From an uncultured Bacteroidota bacterium (GTDB taxonomy: Bacteria; Bacteroidota; Bacteroidia; Chitinophagales; Chitinophagaceae): DNA of 64,000 nt. The stretch covers positions 88,179 through 152,178 of the forward strand of contig CAISPO010000071.1 of NCBI GenBank assembly GCA_903887415.1, written 5' to 3'. The notes beneath the pieces are model-generated. The model was not told where the DNA came from, searched no databases, and saw only the letters and a program-made list of their open reading frames with translations. The position numbers and the translations under genes were made by a program. Below are positions 9,712-17,839 of the stretch, one piece after another. The first letter of the stretch is position 1; each line of letters begins with the position of its first letter.

Positions 9712-10395
9712 ATGATAAAAATCAGGGCTTTCAGAGCTGTTGAAGATCTAGATTCGTGCAAATCCTTCGCTGAAGGACATGCTAATGTTTTGCGCGATTA
9801 TGGAGTAAGCAAGGTAACCTCTTCAAGCACAGACTGGTTTTATAACCCCGCAGCTTATGTGATGATAGCTGAAAATAAGGAAACGGGTGAAGTAGTCGGT
9901 GGTATAAGGATACATATTGCTGATGGCACTACCCACCTCCCTATGGAAGACGCTATCTCTATTGTGGATACAAAAGTATATGACCTGATCAAAAAGTACA
10001 TCCCGATAGGAACTGGCGAATTGTGCGGCCTTTGGAATGCCAAGTCAGTGGCCGGGTATGGTTTGGGAAGCTACTCTCTTATGCGGGTAGGCATCAGCGT
10101 TACCAATCAACTGAACCTCCCTACCCTTTTTGCATTATGCGCCCCCCACACGCTGCAGATAAGTGTAGAGAAAGGCTTTGAAAAGGAAACATCAATTGGC
10201 AACGAGGGCACATTTATTTACCCCAAATTAGATCTGGTAGCCACAAGCATCATCATTAAAGACACTAAGAATTTACCGGGAGCCTTGCCTGCTGAGCGGG
10301 CTTTGGTCTTTGAATTGCGGGACAACCCGAACATTACGAGGATGGAGCATGGCCCTAAAGGAAGCATTGAAATATCGTATAACCTTAATTTTTAA
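9712..10395 (+). CDS. GNAT-fold acyltransferase-like protein
   Basis: A 227-residue protein with a GNAT-like layout: a central strand pair MIAENKETGEVVGGIRIHIADG, then GELCGLWNAKSVAGYGLGSYSLMRVGISVTNQ, which resembles the acetyl/acyl-CoA binding segment, then LFALCAPHTLQISVEKGFE, the usual late strand and helix. The ETGEVVGGIR...LPMEDAI arrangement recalls LuxI/FeeM-type N-acyl synthases, but this is only a pattern resemblance and no key residues were verified. The gene starts 7 bp after the Rv1355c-like gene and has a purine-rich AGGAG before its ATG, unusual in this genome. The histidine kinase follows after 14 bp, so it is surely cotranscribed. It may acylate the product of its partner; inference. 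Confidence 0.6.
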   Translation: MIKIRAFRAVEDLDSCKSFAEGHANVLRDYGVSKVTSSSTDWFYNPAAYVMIAENKETGEVVGGIRIHIADGTTHLPMEDAISIVDTKVYDLIKKYIPIGTGELCGLWNAKSVAGYGLGSYSLMRVGISVTNQLNLPTLFALCAPHTLQISVEKGFEKETSIGNEGTFIYPKLDLVATSIIIKDTKNLPGALPAERALVFELRDNPNITRMEHGPKGSIEISYNLNF

Positions 10396-10409
10396 GATCA
10401 CAAAAAAAA

Positions 10410-12548
10410 ATGATCCGGACGTTATTCACACTTGTATTCTTCTTTGTTTTTCAACAGCTTGCTTTCTCGCAGCAGATAGTCACTTATTCAGGGCAGTTTG
10501 GTACCGTTGGCGATAAAATTGAAATTCTCACAGACAGTAATTCAAATATTTCGCTTCAGGCTGCAATGAAGTCGCATAATTTCAAGCCATCCTCAAGCCA
10601 TGTACCAAACCTATCAATAACACCTAACTCATATTGGATAAAGGCTACAGTAGTAAATAATACCCGGGATAAAAACCTGGCAATACAACTGGCGCAGCCT
10701 ATCATTGACTATGTTGACTTTTATGAGTTCCGCCACGACTCGCTTATCGTTGAAAACCACAGCGGCGACAGAAGGCCTTTTAATGAGCGGGTAGTAAAAA
10801 ATCAGACGTTCATCTATCCCATAAACATTGAGCAGAATGATTCCGTCACCATTTACCTGTACTTGAAAAGCGGCAAACAGCTCATGGTGCCGCTTTATGT
10901 GGGCAGTGAGATACAGACATTTGAAAATGCCCTGACCAAGGATATTTTATTTGGCATCTATCTCGGGATCATTTTTGTAATGATCTTTTACAACTTGTTT
11001 ATTTATACCACGGTAAAGGATAAAAGCTACATTTTTTACGTATTATACCTTGCCGTTAACTTAATTACGCAAACTACCCTTGAGGGATATACATTCAGGA
11101 TGATCTTTCCTGATAACCCCGACATAGTGGATATGTGCATTTATCTATCCAGTGCGGCTATCGGGCTGGCAGCTATTGAATTTTCCAAGAATTTCCTTTC
11201 GTCCAAGACCAACACACCGGGTCTCCATAAAATATCATACGCCTTCTGGGTAATATACGCTGCGGCATGTGTACTGGCGCTTACCCGCCATTATAACCAG
11301 GCCTACCAGATCATCCTGGGGGCGGCAATGATTAGCTCTGTCTATGTACTGGCTATGGCTATACGCATATTGATGAAGGGTTCCCGCTCTGCACGCTTCT
11401 TCCTTATTGCGTGGTCCGTATTCATCGTTTGTGTTGTTGTTTACGTGCTCAAGGATTTCGGGATATTGCCTTACAACAACCTCACCAGTTCGGCTTTGCT
11501 CTTTGGTTCGGCATTTGAAGCTGTTATGCTGTCATTCGCCCTTGCTGATAAGATCAATACCTATAAAAAGGAAAAAGAACAGTCGCAGGCGCAGGCCATG
11601 GATGCGCTGCAGGAGAACGAACGAATTGTGCGTGAACAGAATGTAATGCTGGAGGCGAAAGTTGACGAGCGAACCCATGAATTGCAGGTGTCGAACGACG
11701 GGTTGAATAAAGCGATGAAAGAGCTCAAGGATGCCGAGACGCAACTTGTAGAGTCGGAGAAAATGGCGTCCCTTGGTCAGTTAACTGCAGGTATTGCTCA
11801 CGAGATCAACAACCCGATCAACTTTGTGACTTCAAATGTAAAGCCCCTAAACAGAGACGTGCGCATATTGCTGGATGCCGTGGATGCTATAGAGCAAATA
11901 GCAAATGCCGATGCATCGGCGGCAGAGAAACAGAAAAAGATAAATGCCTACAAAGAGGAGATAGACTACGACTACCTGAAAGAAGAGATAGACCAGTTAC
12001 TGAGCGGTATAGGCGAGGGCGCATCCAGAACGGCGGAAATAGTAAAGGGGCTGCGCATATTCTCCCGCCTGGATGAGGACGACCTGAAGAAGGCAAATAT
12101 CAATGAGGGGCTGGAATCAACCCTTGTTATTACCAACAATCTCCTGAACAATATCATAAAGATCGAAAAACATTATGCAGATCTCCCGCTCATAGAATGT
12201 TATCCGGGTAAGTTGAACCAGGTATTTTTAAATATCATTTCAAACGGGATATATGCAGTGAGGAAAAAATTTGCGGATGCCGAAGGTGGATTGCTAACTA
12301 TCTCCACCAGTTTTGACGACACCAGCGTTTTTATTAAAATTGCTGATAACGGTACCGGTATGGACGAAAACACTAAAAAGAAACTGTTCGAGCCTTTCTT
12401 CACCACCAAAGACGTGGGTGAAGGTACTGGCTTGGGCTTGTCGATCGCCTATAACACCATAAATAAACACAACGGACAGATACAAGTTAATTCAGAAATT
12501 GGAAAAGGAACAGAATTTATACTTATTTTGCCATTAATTCAGAAATAG
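10410..12548 (+). CDS. 7TMR-DISM sensor histidine kinase
   Basis: A 712-residue membrane sensor. Residues 1-20 are a signal peptide, about 30-170 a 7TMR-DISM extracellular sensing domain (NSYWIKATVVNNTRDKNLAIQLAQP), about 180-390 seven membrane helices, then a coiled coil (400-455). HisKA has LGQLTAGIAHEINNPINFV with H464. The HATPase has an N-box (FLNIISNGIYAV), G1 (DNGTGMD) and G2 (GEGTGLGLSIAYN). 7TMR-DISM receptors are thought to bind small molecules outside the inner membrane, but no ligand is known here. It lies 14 bp after the acyltransferase and 8 bp before the receiver-kinase hybrid, which is its probable phosphotransfer partner. Confidence 0.93.
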   Translation: MIRTLFTLVFFFVFQQLAFSQQIVTYSGQFGTVGDKIEILTDSNSNISLQAAMKSHNFKPSSSHVPNLSITPNSYWIKATVVNNTRDKNLAIQLAQPIIDYVDFYEFRHDSLIVENHSGDRRPFNERVVKNQTFIYPINIEQNDSVTIYLYLKSGKQLMVPLYVGSEIQTFENALTKDILFGIYLGIIFVMIFYNLFIYTTVKDKSYIFYVLYLAVNLITQTTLEGYTFRMIFPDNPDIVDMCIYLSSAAIGLAAIEFSKNFLSSKTNTPGLHKISYAFWVIYAAACVLALTRHYNQAYQIILGAAMISSVYVLAMAIRILMKGSRSARFFLIAWSVFIVCVVVYVLKDFGILPYNNLTSSALLFGSAFEAVMLSFALADKINTYKKEKEQSQAQAMDALQENERIVREQNVMLEAKVDERTHELQVSNDGLNKAMKELKDAETQLVESEKMASLGQLTAGIAHEINNPINFVTSNVKPLNRDVRILLDAVDAIEQIANADASAAEKQKKINAYKEEIDYDYLKEEIDQLLSGIGEGASRTAEIVKGLRIFSRLDEDDLKKANINEGLESTLVITNNLLNNIIKIEKHYADLPLIECYPGKLNQVFLNIISNGIYAVRKKFADAEGGLLTISTSFDDTSVFIKIADNGTGMDENTKKKLFEPFFTTKDVGEGTGLGLSIAYNTINKHNGQIQVNSEIGKGTEFILILPLIQK

Positions 12549-12556
12549 AAACAGAA

Positions 12557-13663
12557 TTGGACACACCTAAAAAAATAAAAGTTCTATACATCGACGATGA
12601 ACAGAACAACCTGAATGGTTTCAAAGCCACTTTCAGGTTCGACTATACCGTTTTGATCGCATCAAATATACCGCAGGCTTATGCTCATCTGGAGGGGCAT
12701 CCCGATATCAGCGTTATACTGTGCGACCAGCGTATGCCGGATAAGACCGGAGTACAGTTTTTTGAAGAAATGCGTGATACCTATGAAAACCCCGTGCGCA
12801 TGCTGATAACCGGCTATACCGATATTGAGTCGGTGATAGATGCGGTAAACAGGGGGCATATCTTCAGGTATATTAAAAAACCCTGGACGGACTCCGATAT
12901 CCGGTCGGCGATCGAAGAGGCCAGTAAATTCTATCTTACAAATACTATGCTGGTTGCTAAAAATAAAGAGCTGCAATCCGCATATGATGAACTCGGTAAA
13001 TTTGCTTACAGCGTCACCCATGATGTCCGGGGGCCGCTGCTGAGCATTCTCGGGGCGCTGGACCTTGCAAAAAACATGGAAGACCCGGCCGAGCTGAGGG
13101 ACATCCTGGAGATGATGGAAGATGCCATTCACAAACTGGATGAGTACATCAAGAATACACATGAGTATTACAAGCTAAAGAGAGGATTGCTGCAGTTTGA
13201 GGTAATTGACTTTAATAACCTTGTAAAAGATATTGCTGCGCTTTTCCGGATAGCCGGGAGAATGGACAACATCAGGTTCATTTCCAATGCGGTTCAGAAC
13301 GATGAATTTTTGTCGGACGAAATATCGATAAAGATGGTGATGAACAACCTGTTGTCAAATGCGTTCAATTACCAGCGGAAAGATGCACCTGACAAATATG
13401 TGGATGTAAGTATAGTTGTCGCTGACAATGTAGCAACTATAACGGTAAAAGATAATGGCATAGGCATACATGACAGCCACATAAATAATATCTTTACAAT
13501 GTTCTACAGGGCTACGTCCGAAGAAACGGGATCGGGATTAGGCCTATATAATGTGAAGGACGCACTCACAAAACTAAATGGAACAATAGAGGTAGCATCA
13601 GTAGTAAATGAAGGAACAACTTTTAAAGTAATCATTCCGGGCAAGGCACATGGTACAAACTAA
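12557..13663 (+). CDS. Receiver-histidine kinase hybrid
   Basis: A 368-residue soluble protein. The N-terminal receiver (about 8-125) has IDDE, phospho-Asp D57 in VILCDQRMPDKTG and Lys in YIKKPW. The kinase part has H155 in FAYSVTHDVRGPLLSILGALD (HisKA) and an ATPase with NNLLSNAFNYQ, DNGIGI and GSGLGLYNVKDA. Receiver-first kinases usually relay a signal from an upstream sensor. The frame begins with TTG at 12557, 8 bp after the 7TM kinase stop; no ATG fits the domain start. The 3' end overlaps the next receiver gene by 14 bp, suggesting translational coupling. Its receiver is a close paralogue of the protein encoded at 6802-7269. Confidence 0.9.
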   Translation: MDTPKKIKVLYIDDEQNNLNGFKATFRFDYTVLIASNIPQAYAHLEGHPDISVILCDQRMPDKTGVQFFEEMRDTYENPVRMLITGYTDIESVIDAVNRGHIFRYIKKPWTDSDIRSAIEEASKFYLTNTMLVAKNKELQSAYDELGKFAYSVTHDVRGPLLSILGALDLAKNMEDPAELRDILEMMEDAIHKLDEYIKNTHEYYKLKRGLLQFEVIDFNNLVKDIAALFRIAGRMDNIRFISNAVQNDEFLSDEISIKMVMNNLLSNAFNYQRKDAPDKYVDVSIVVADNVATITVKDNGIGIHDSHINNIFTMFYRATSEETGSGLGLYNVKDALTKLNGTIEVASVVNEGTTFKVIIPGKAHGTN

Positions 13664-14042
13664 GCTGAATTTTATTGTGGTTGACGATAGTAAGCTGGAT
13701 TGCTTTATCGCGGAAAAGATAATCAGGAACACCGGAATCAGCGAATCGATAAAGTCGATCCTGCAGGCCACGGAGGCCCTGGAATATATTAAATCCATAC
13801 CAGCCGGTGAGCATCAGCGCACTGTAATGCTGGTGGATATCCAGATGCCGGTGATGAATGGTTTTGAATTTGTAGAAGCTTTCGAAAAGCTGCCTGCGGA
13901 TGTTACCGATAATTACACCATCTACATCATTTCATCGTCAATAAACGAGAACGACCTGGTAAGGGTACACACATATGCTACGGTGAAACAGTTTCTGAAT
14001 AAACCACTTACGAGCAATAACCTTGCTGTATTGCTGGCGTAG
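13650..14042 (+). CDS. Single-domain response regulator
   Basis: A 130-residue receiver with no output domain. It has the acidic pair in FIVVDDSK, phospho-Asp D63 in LVDIQMPVMNGFEF, the conserved Ser region IISSSINEND and Lys in FLNKPLT. It resembles CheY-like receivers placed after Bacteroidota hybrid kinases and probably is the terminal acceptor of the phosphorelay. The ATG is inside the end of the receiver-kinase gene (14-bp overlap), so this is the last gene of the operon starting at 7404. The gap after it (14043-14125) contains degenerate GAATTTG-like repeats. Confidence 0.9.
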   Translation: MVQTKLNFIVVDDSKLDCFIAEKIIRNTGISESIKSILQATEALEYIKSIPAGEHQRTVMLVDIQMPVMNGFEFVEAFEKLPADVTDNYTIYIISSSINENDLVRVHTYATVKQFLNKPLTSNNLAVLLA

Positions 14043-14125
14043 CATCTTACTGGAATTGGGAATTTGTTGTTAGGATTTGGGATCGTAACTTCGCGCTATT
14101 ATCATAACTCTTTGAATTTCTAATT

Positions 14126-14977
14126 TTGGCCTTTGAATTAATAGAATGCCCGCGCGATGCCATGCAGGGCTGGGCGCACTTCATCCCCACGGCTGATAAG
14201 ATCGATTACCTGAATGCATTGCTGAAGGTAGGTTTCGATGTGCTTGATTTTGGCTCGTTTGTTTCTGCAAAGGCTATCCCGCAGCTTGCTGATACAAAAG
14301 ATGTCGTTCCAAAGCTAGACATGAGCAGTACCCGCACTAAGCTCCTTGCCATCATTGCGAATACTCGTGGTGCTGAAGAAGCGGTGCAATATGATGAGAT
14401 CACCTACCTGGGTTTCCCATTCTCTATTTCAGAAACATTCCAGTTGCGCAATACCAATAAGACCATTGCACAGTCGTTGGTACAGGTAGAAGAAATGCAA
14501 AAATTATGTGTGCAGCGTAACAAAGAGCTGGTGATATATATATCCATGGGTTTTGGCAATCCTTATGGCGATGAATATAATGCAGAAGTTGCTATAAACT
14601 GGGTAAGGAAACTTACTGGGCTGGGCATCAAAACAATTGCTATGGCCGATACTGTAGGCGTGGCAGATCCGGGGAATATCACCTATATATACAACCACCT
14701 GATCCCTGAATTCAAAGACATAAACATAGGCGCGCATTTCCACTCGGCACCAGATAAATGGGAAGAGAAGATACAGGCCGCATACAATGCCGGCTGCCTG
14801 CGCTACGACAGCGCCATAAGAGGCATAGGCGGCTGTCCAATGGCCGAAGATGACCTGGTAGGCAACATTGCTACTGAACATATCGTAAGCTGGTGTGAGC
14901 GCAATAATGTCCCTTTAAACCTTAACAAGGCTGCCTTCTCCGAAGCGTGGGAAATGGCTGGAAGGATCTTTATATGA
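14126..14977 (+). CDS. Hydroxymethylglutaryl-CoA lyase
   Basis: A 283-residue TIM-barrel lyase that cleaves HMG-CoA into acetyl-CoA and acetoacetate, the last step of leucine breakdown. It carries LIECPRDAMQG near the N-terminus (catalytic Arg-Asp of the family), IGAHFHSAPDKWEEK (metal-binding His region) and GIGGCPMAEDDLVGN, the glycine-rich loop with the reactive Cys. The start is uncertain: no ATG or GTG lies between an upstream in-frame TAA (14105) and the conserved motif, leaving TTG at 14126 or ATT at 14123. A TAATTTTG promoter-like box (14121-14128) overlaps that TTG. Homologues are called MvaB, YngG or HMGCL. It stands alone between the signalling operon and the AlkZ-like gene. Confidence 0.92.
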   Translation: MAFELIECPRDAMQGWAHFIPTADKIDYLNALLKVGFDVLDFGSFVSAKAIPQLADTKDVVPKLDMSSTRTKLLAIIANTRGAEEAVQYDEITYLGFPFSISETFQLRNTNKTIAQSLVQVEEMQKLCVQRNKELVIYISMGFGNPYGDEYNAEVAINWVRKLTGLGIKTIAMADTVGVADPGNITYIYNHLIPEFKDINIGAHFHSAPDKWEEKIQAAYNAGCLRYDSAIRGIGGCPMAEDDLVGNIATEHIVSWCERNNVPLNLNKAAFSEAWEMAGRIFI

Positions 14978-15074
14978 GCAATACACTTATTCCGGACCGG
15001 TTACCAGTATTATAACGAGCCTGGCTTATTACCTTAAAGAGCTATTTTTCAGAACGTTCTAATTGCGGCCCTAA

Positions 15075-16145
15075 ATGAAAGATCAGGATATCCTTAAGTA
15101 CCGGCTCAATAACCAATATCTCGTCAAACCGGAATTTACTGCCCCTGCAGACATTGTAGGGTTCATGGGCGCAGTACAGGCACAGGATTTTGCCGCTGCA
15201 AAGTGGGGACTTGGCCTTCGCTTACTGAACTCCACGGATCGAGATGTTCAAACAGCCTTTGACAGGGGTAGTATCCTTCGTACCCACCTCATGCGGCCTA
15301 CATGGCATTTTGTTACGGCAGAAGATATTCGATGGCTGCTCGAATTAACCGCACCCAGGATAAAGGCCCAATGTGCTTTTGCATACCGTTATTATTCCCT
15401 CACCGATTCCGTCGTAAAAAAAAGCCAGAGGGCTTTGGAAAAGGCACTGGTTGGCGGCAAGCATCTTACGCGGGCGGAACTCGTTACAACCCTGAATAAC
15501 GCTGGTATAGTTACTGATGACAATCGGTTCATCCACCTGATGATGCGGGCAGAACTTGATGGTATTGTGTGCAGTGGGCCTGTGCAAGGCAGACAACTTA
15601 CCTATGCGCTCCTCGACGAGCGGGTGCCACCAAACAATACAATGAAACGCGACGAAGCATTAGCTGCCCTGGCAAAACGATACTTCGCCAGTCACGGACC
15701 AGCAACTTTGCGGGACTTTGCATGGTGGTCGGGCCTGACAATGGCAGACGCAAAGACGGGCCTAACAACAGTAGCCAAAGAATTTGTTTCAGAGCAGATA
15801 AATGGTCAATCTTATTGGTTTTCACCGTCAGCGGTAACGCTAAAATCAATTACGGGGCCCTTACATCTCTTGCCGAATTATGATGAATATATTATCAGCT
15901 ACAAAGACCGCAGCAACCTGATGCACCCAAAAGGTATAGAGATTCTTGATGCCCGGGGCAGCGTTATCTTTAATCACACAATTCTGATAGAAGGCCAGAT
16001 CGCGGGCACATGGAAACGCAACATACAAAACGACTCCGTGTTGATAACAACAACGCCATTCCTGAAATTGAACAAAAAACAGGAGGGTTCGCTAGCTGAT
16101 GCGATAAGTGAATACGGCAGATTTATCGGCAAAACACCGCTTTAA
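15075..16145 (+). CDS. Winged-helix DNA-binding protein, AlkZ/YcaQ-like glycosylase family
   Basis: A 356-residue protein of the tandem winged-helix (HTH_42) family that includes AlkZ and YcaQ, DNA glycosylases that remove alkylated or crosslinked bases. The family QxQ catalytic motif is present as VQAQD, with Q35 and Q37. Other family-like parts are GSILRTHLMRPTWHFV (about 75-90), RDFAWWSGLT and LLPNYDEYIISYKDRS near the C-terminus. The QxQ supports activity, but substrate is unknown. It ends convergent to the SDR gene, and the two stop codons overlap (16142-16145). Confidence 0.82.
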   Translation: MKDQDILKYRLNNQYLVKPEFTAPADIVGFMGAVQAQDFAAAKWGLGLRLLNSTDRDVQTAFDRGSILRTHLMRPTWHFVTAEDIRWLLELTAPRIKAQCAFAYRYYSLTDSVVKKSQRALEKALVGGKHLTRAELVTTLNNAGIVTDDNRFIHLMMRAELDGIVCSGPVQGRQLTYALLDERVPPNNTMKRDEALAALAKRYFASHGPATLRDFAWWSGLTMADAKTGLTTVAKEFVSEQINGQSYWFSPSAVTLKSITGPLHLLPNYDEYIISYKDRSNLMHPKGIEILDARGSVIFNHTILIEGQIAGTWKRNIQNDSVLITTTPFLKLNKKQEGSLADAISEYGRFIGKTPL

Positions 16146-16963
16146 GAAACATACAGATCCTTCTGCAAGGTCTCTCCAGGCTTCACAGCATAATGGTCAA
16201 GATCTGTGATACCCGCTGTTTTCAGCACGTCCTCGTCAAGGAACAAATGCCCGGTACATTCTTTGGAAGATTGCGCTAAAATTAGTGCCGCACAATCCGA
16301 AAGTATTTCTGGTGTCCGGCTTCGGTTCATCAGCCAGTCACCGCCAAGCAGGTTCTTCACTGCAGCAGTAGCTATAGTAGTTACGGGCCACAATGAGTTT
16401 GCGGCTATGCCGTACTTCTTAAATTCAAGCGACCATCCAAGCGTCATCATGCTCATGTTATACTTGCTGATGGTATAGGCCACATAGGGCTCCATCCATT
16501 GCGGGTTGAGGTCTATTGGCGGCGACAGCGTGAGAATGTGCGGGTTATTACCTTTTTTCAGAAACGGCACACAATGCTTGGTGACTACATACGTGCCCCG
16601 AACATTAATGTCGTGTATCAGGTCGAAACGCTTCATCTCGGTTTCTTCGGTATTGCTAAGGGTTATCGCTGATGCATTATTGATCAATATGTCTATCCCG
16701 CCAAAAACCGTAACAGCCTGCTGTACTGCCGCTATTACCTGGTCTTCATCCCTTATGTCGCACTGCACAGCCACGCCTTTGCCGCCTGCTGCATTTACCT
16801 TTTCCACCGTGGCGTATATGGTACCACCCAGGCGCGGATCTTCTTTCACAGATTTAGCCACTACTACTATATTAGCGCCATCCTTTGCCAGCCGCAAAGC
16901 AATAGCCTCCCCTATTCCCCGGCTCGCCCCGGTAATGAATACTGTTTTTCCTTTGAACGACAT
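16142..16963 (-). CDS. SDR-family oxidoreductase, HSDL2-like
   Basis: A 273-residue short-chain dehydrogenase. It has the NAD(P) loop TGASRGIGEAIAL, NNASAI, catalytic Ser in ILTLSPPIDL and Tyr-Lys in AYTISKYNMSM. The sequence LSPPIDLNPQWMEPYVAYTISKYNMSMMTLGWSLEFK and NSLWPVTTIATAAV closely resemble the N-terminal part of hydroxysteroid dehydrogenase-like protein 2; the sterol-carrier domain of the animal protein is absent. Bacterial members have unproven substrates, probably lipid-related. The start at 16963 is chosen because translation then begins MSFKGKTVFITG; the longer frame to 17182 runs through a repeat tract and is not credible. Confidence 0.88.
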   Translation of the reverse strand: MSFKGKTVFITGASRGIGEAIALRLAKDGANIVVVAKSVKEDPRLGGTIYATVEKVNAAGGKGVAVQCDIRDEDQVIAAVQQAVTVFGGIDILINNASAITLSNTEETEMKRFDLIHDINVRGTYVVTKHCVPFLKKGNNPHILTLSPPIDLNPQWMEPYVAYTISKYNMSMMTLGWSLEFKKYGIAANSLWPVTTIATAAVKNLLGGDWLMNRSRTPEILSDCAALILAQSSKECTGHLFLDEDVLKTAGITDLDHYAVKPGETLQKDLYVS

Positions 16964-16998
16964 AAGATATATTATTAGCAATACCAAGGTAGGAAAAA

Positions 16999-17125
16999 CA
17001 AATTCCAAATTCCAAAAAAACAAATTCCAAATCAGAAATTCCGAATCCCAAAAAAAATCCACATCAAGAATTCCAAATCCCAAAGTACACTTTGGAATTT
17101 GGATTTTCATTTTTGGAATTTCCCA
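16999..17125. repeat. Degenerate GAATTTG-type heptamer repeat tract
   Basis: The gap upstream of the SDR gene holds at least eight near-copies of CAAATTC (complement GAATTTG), in parts exactly head to tail, mixed with A runs. Related tracts occur at 14050-14125, 17698-17830, 25861-25880, 28068-28108 and 47693-47730. Function is unknown. Confidence 0.75.
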
Positions 17126-17130
17126 AGAGG

Positions 17131-17607
17131 CTATTCTCCGTCCACCATTGCAAAATGCATGGGCTCTGCATTGCCAGCCCATTTCTGGCCGCAGTGTATG
17201 CCATGTTTTTGCATCACTTTTATTAGCTCATCGCTCCAGGATCCCGCAGTTCCCCGTGGGTTATTCTCCGCATTCAGGTCTATGGCAGCACCCCAGCTAT
17301 GCACAGAAAGCACCGGGCTTTCCTGCAGGTACATCAGTTTATAACAACGATGAAAAGTTCTTATTTCTTTATGTAATCCCAGTTGCTCCAACTCAAGAAA
17401 TGCATCCCGCAACTGCGGCCAGAAGTGTTTGTGTATCCTTATTTCCTGCTGCGGGAACCATGGGTGCAATTGCTGCACATGCCAGTTGGTAAGCCACTTA
17501 TTTTCCCACCCCGGACCGCGCGGATCATCATAACGCGTATATAATACCAATTGTCCGCCCCCGGAAAAAGCCGCAGGTATCTTTATGTCACTGTTTCCAC
17601 CAAACAT
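17131..17607 (-). CDS. M15-type D,D-/L,D-peptidase domain protein
   Basis: A 158-residue protein matching the Peptidase_M15 (VanY/endolysin-like) fold. The zinc-binding motif SVHSWGAAIDLN (HxxxxxxD) and the C-terminal NAEPMHFAM (third His) are both present, with REIRTFHRCYK before them. Enzymes of this fold cut peptidoglycan stem peptides. No signal peptide is visible, so it may act in the cytoplasm on recycled muropeptides or be exported in an unseen way. A strong AAGGAGG Shine-Dalgarno (17616-17622, minus strand, 8 nt before ATG) is unusual for this genome and could point to foreign origin such as a phage lysin; no other phage gene is nearby. Confidence 0.78.
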   Translation of the reverse strand: MFGGNSDIKIPAAFSGGGQLVLYTRYDDPRGPGWENKWLTNWHVQQLHPWFPQQEIRIHKHFWPQLRDAFLELEQLGLHKEIRTFHRCYKLMYLQESPVLSVHSWGAAIDLNAENNPRGTAGSWSDELIKVMQKHGIHCGQKWAGNAEPMHFAMVDGE

Positions 17608-17615
17608 AACCTAGC

Positions 17616-17622
17616 CCTCCTT
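17616..17622 (-). promoter_or_regulatory. Strong Shine-Dalgarno of the M15 peptidase gene
   Basis: Minus-strand AAGGAGG lies 8 nt before the ATG at 17607. It is one of few classical ribosome-binding sites in this window and fixes the start. Confidence 0.65.
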
Positions 17623-17697
17623 TTCAAACACACATATACAGAGCATAATAACCCTGCCATGAGTCATTGCTTAACAATACTTTATACTTGAAAAATT

Positions 17698-17830
17698 GCA
17701 AAAGAAAAAAACCAAAATTCCAAGTCGGTAAACGATTACCTGGGAATTGGGAGTTTTAAATTCCGGCCTTTGATGTTTTCTTTACAGCCTTCTTACCTAA
17801 AAATATGGGTCTTGGAATTTGGAATTTCGA
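17698..17830. repeat. Degenerate GAATTTG-type repeat tract
   Basis: The 232-bp gap between the M15 and RlmB genes contains scattered near-copies of GAATTTG/GAATTGG, including two head to tail at about 17813-17826 (GGAATTTGGAATTTC). The repeat runs to within a few bases of the rlmB stop. No coding frame is seen. Confidence 0.6.
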
Positions 17831-17839
17831 CTTTGAAGT

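Noticed and set aside
16506..17492. 328-residue plus-strand frame across SDR, repeat tract and M15 genes
   Set aside because: It runs antisense over two recognised genes and through the heptamer repeats.
17131..17607. Prophage region around the M15 peptidase
   Set aside because: No holin, structural, integrase or repressor gene nearby; neighbours are housekeeping genes.
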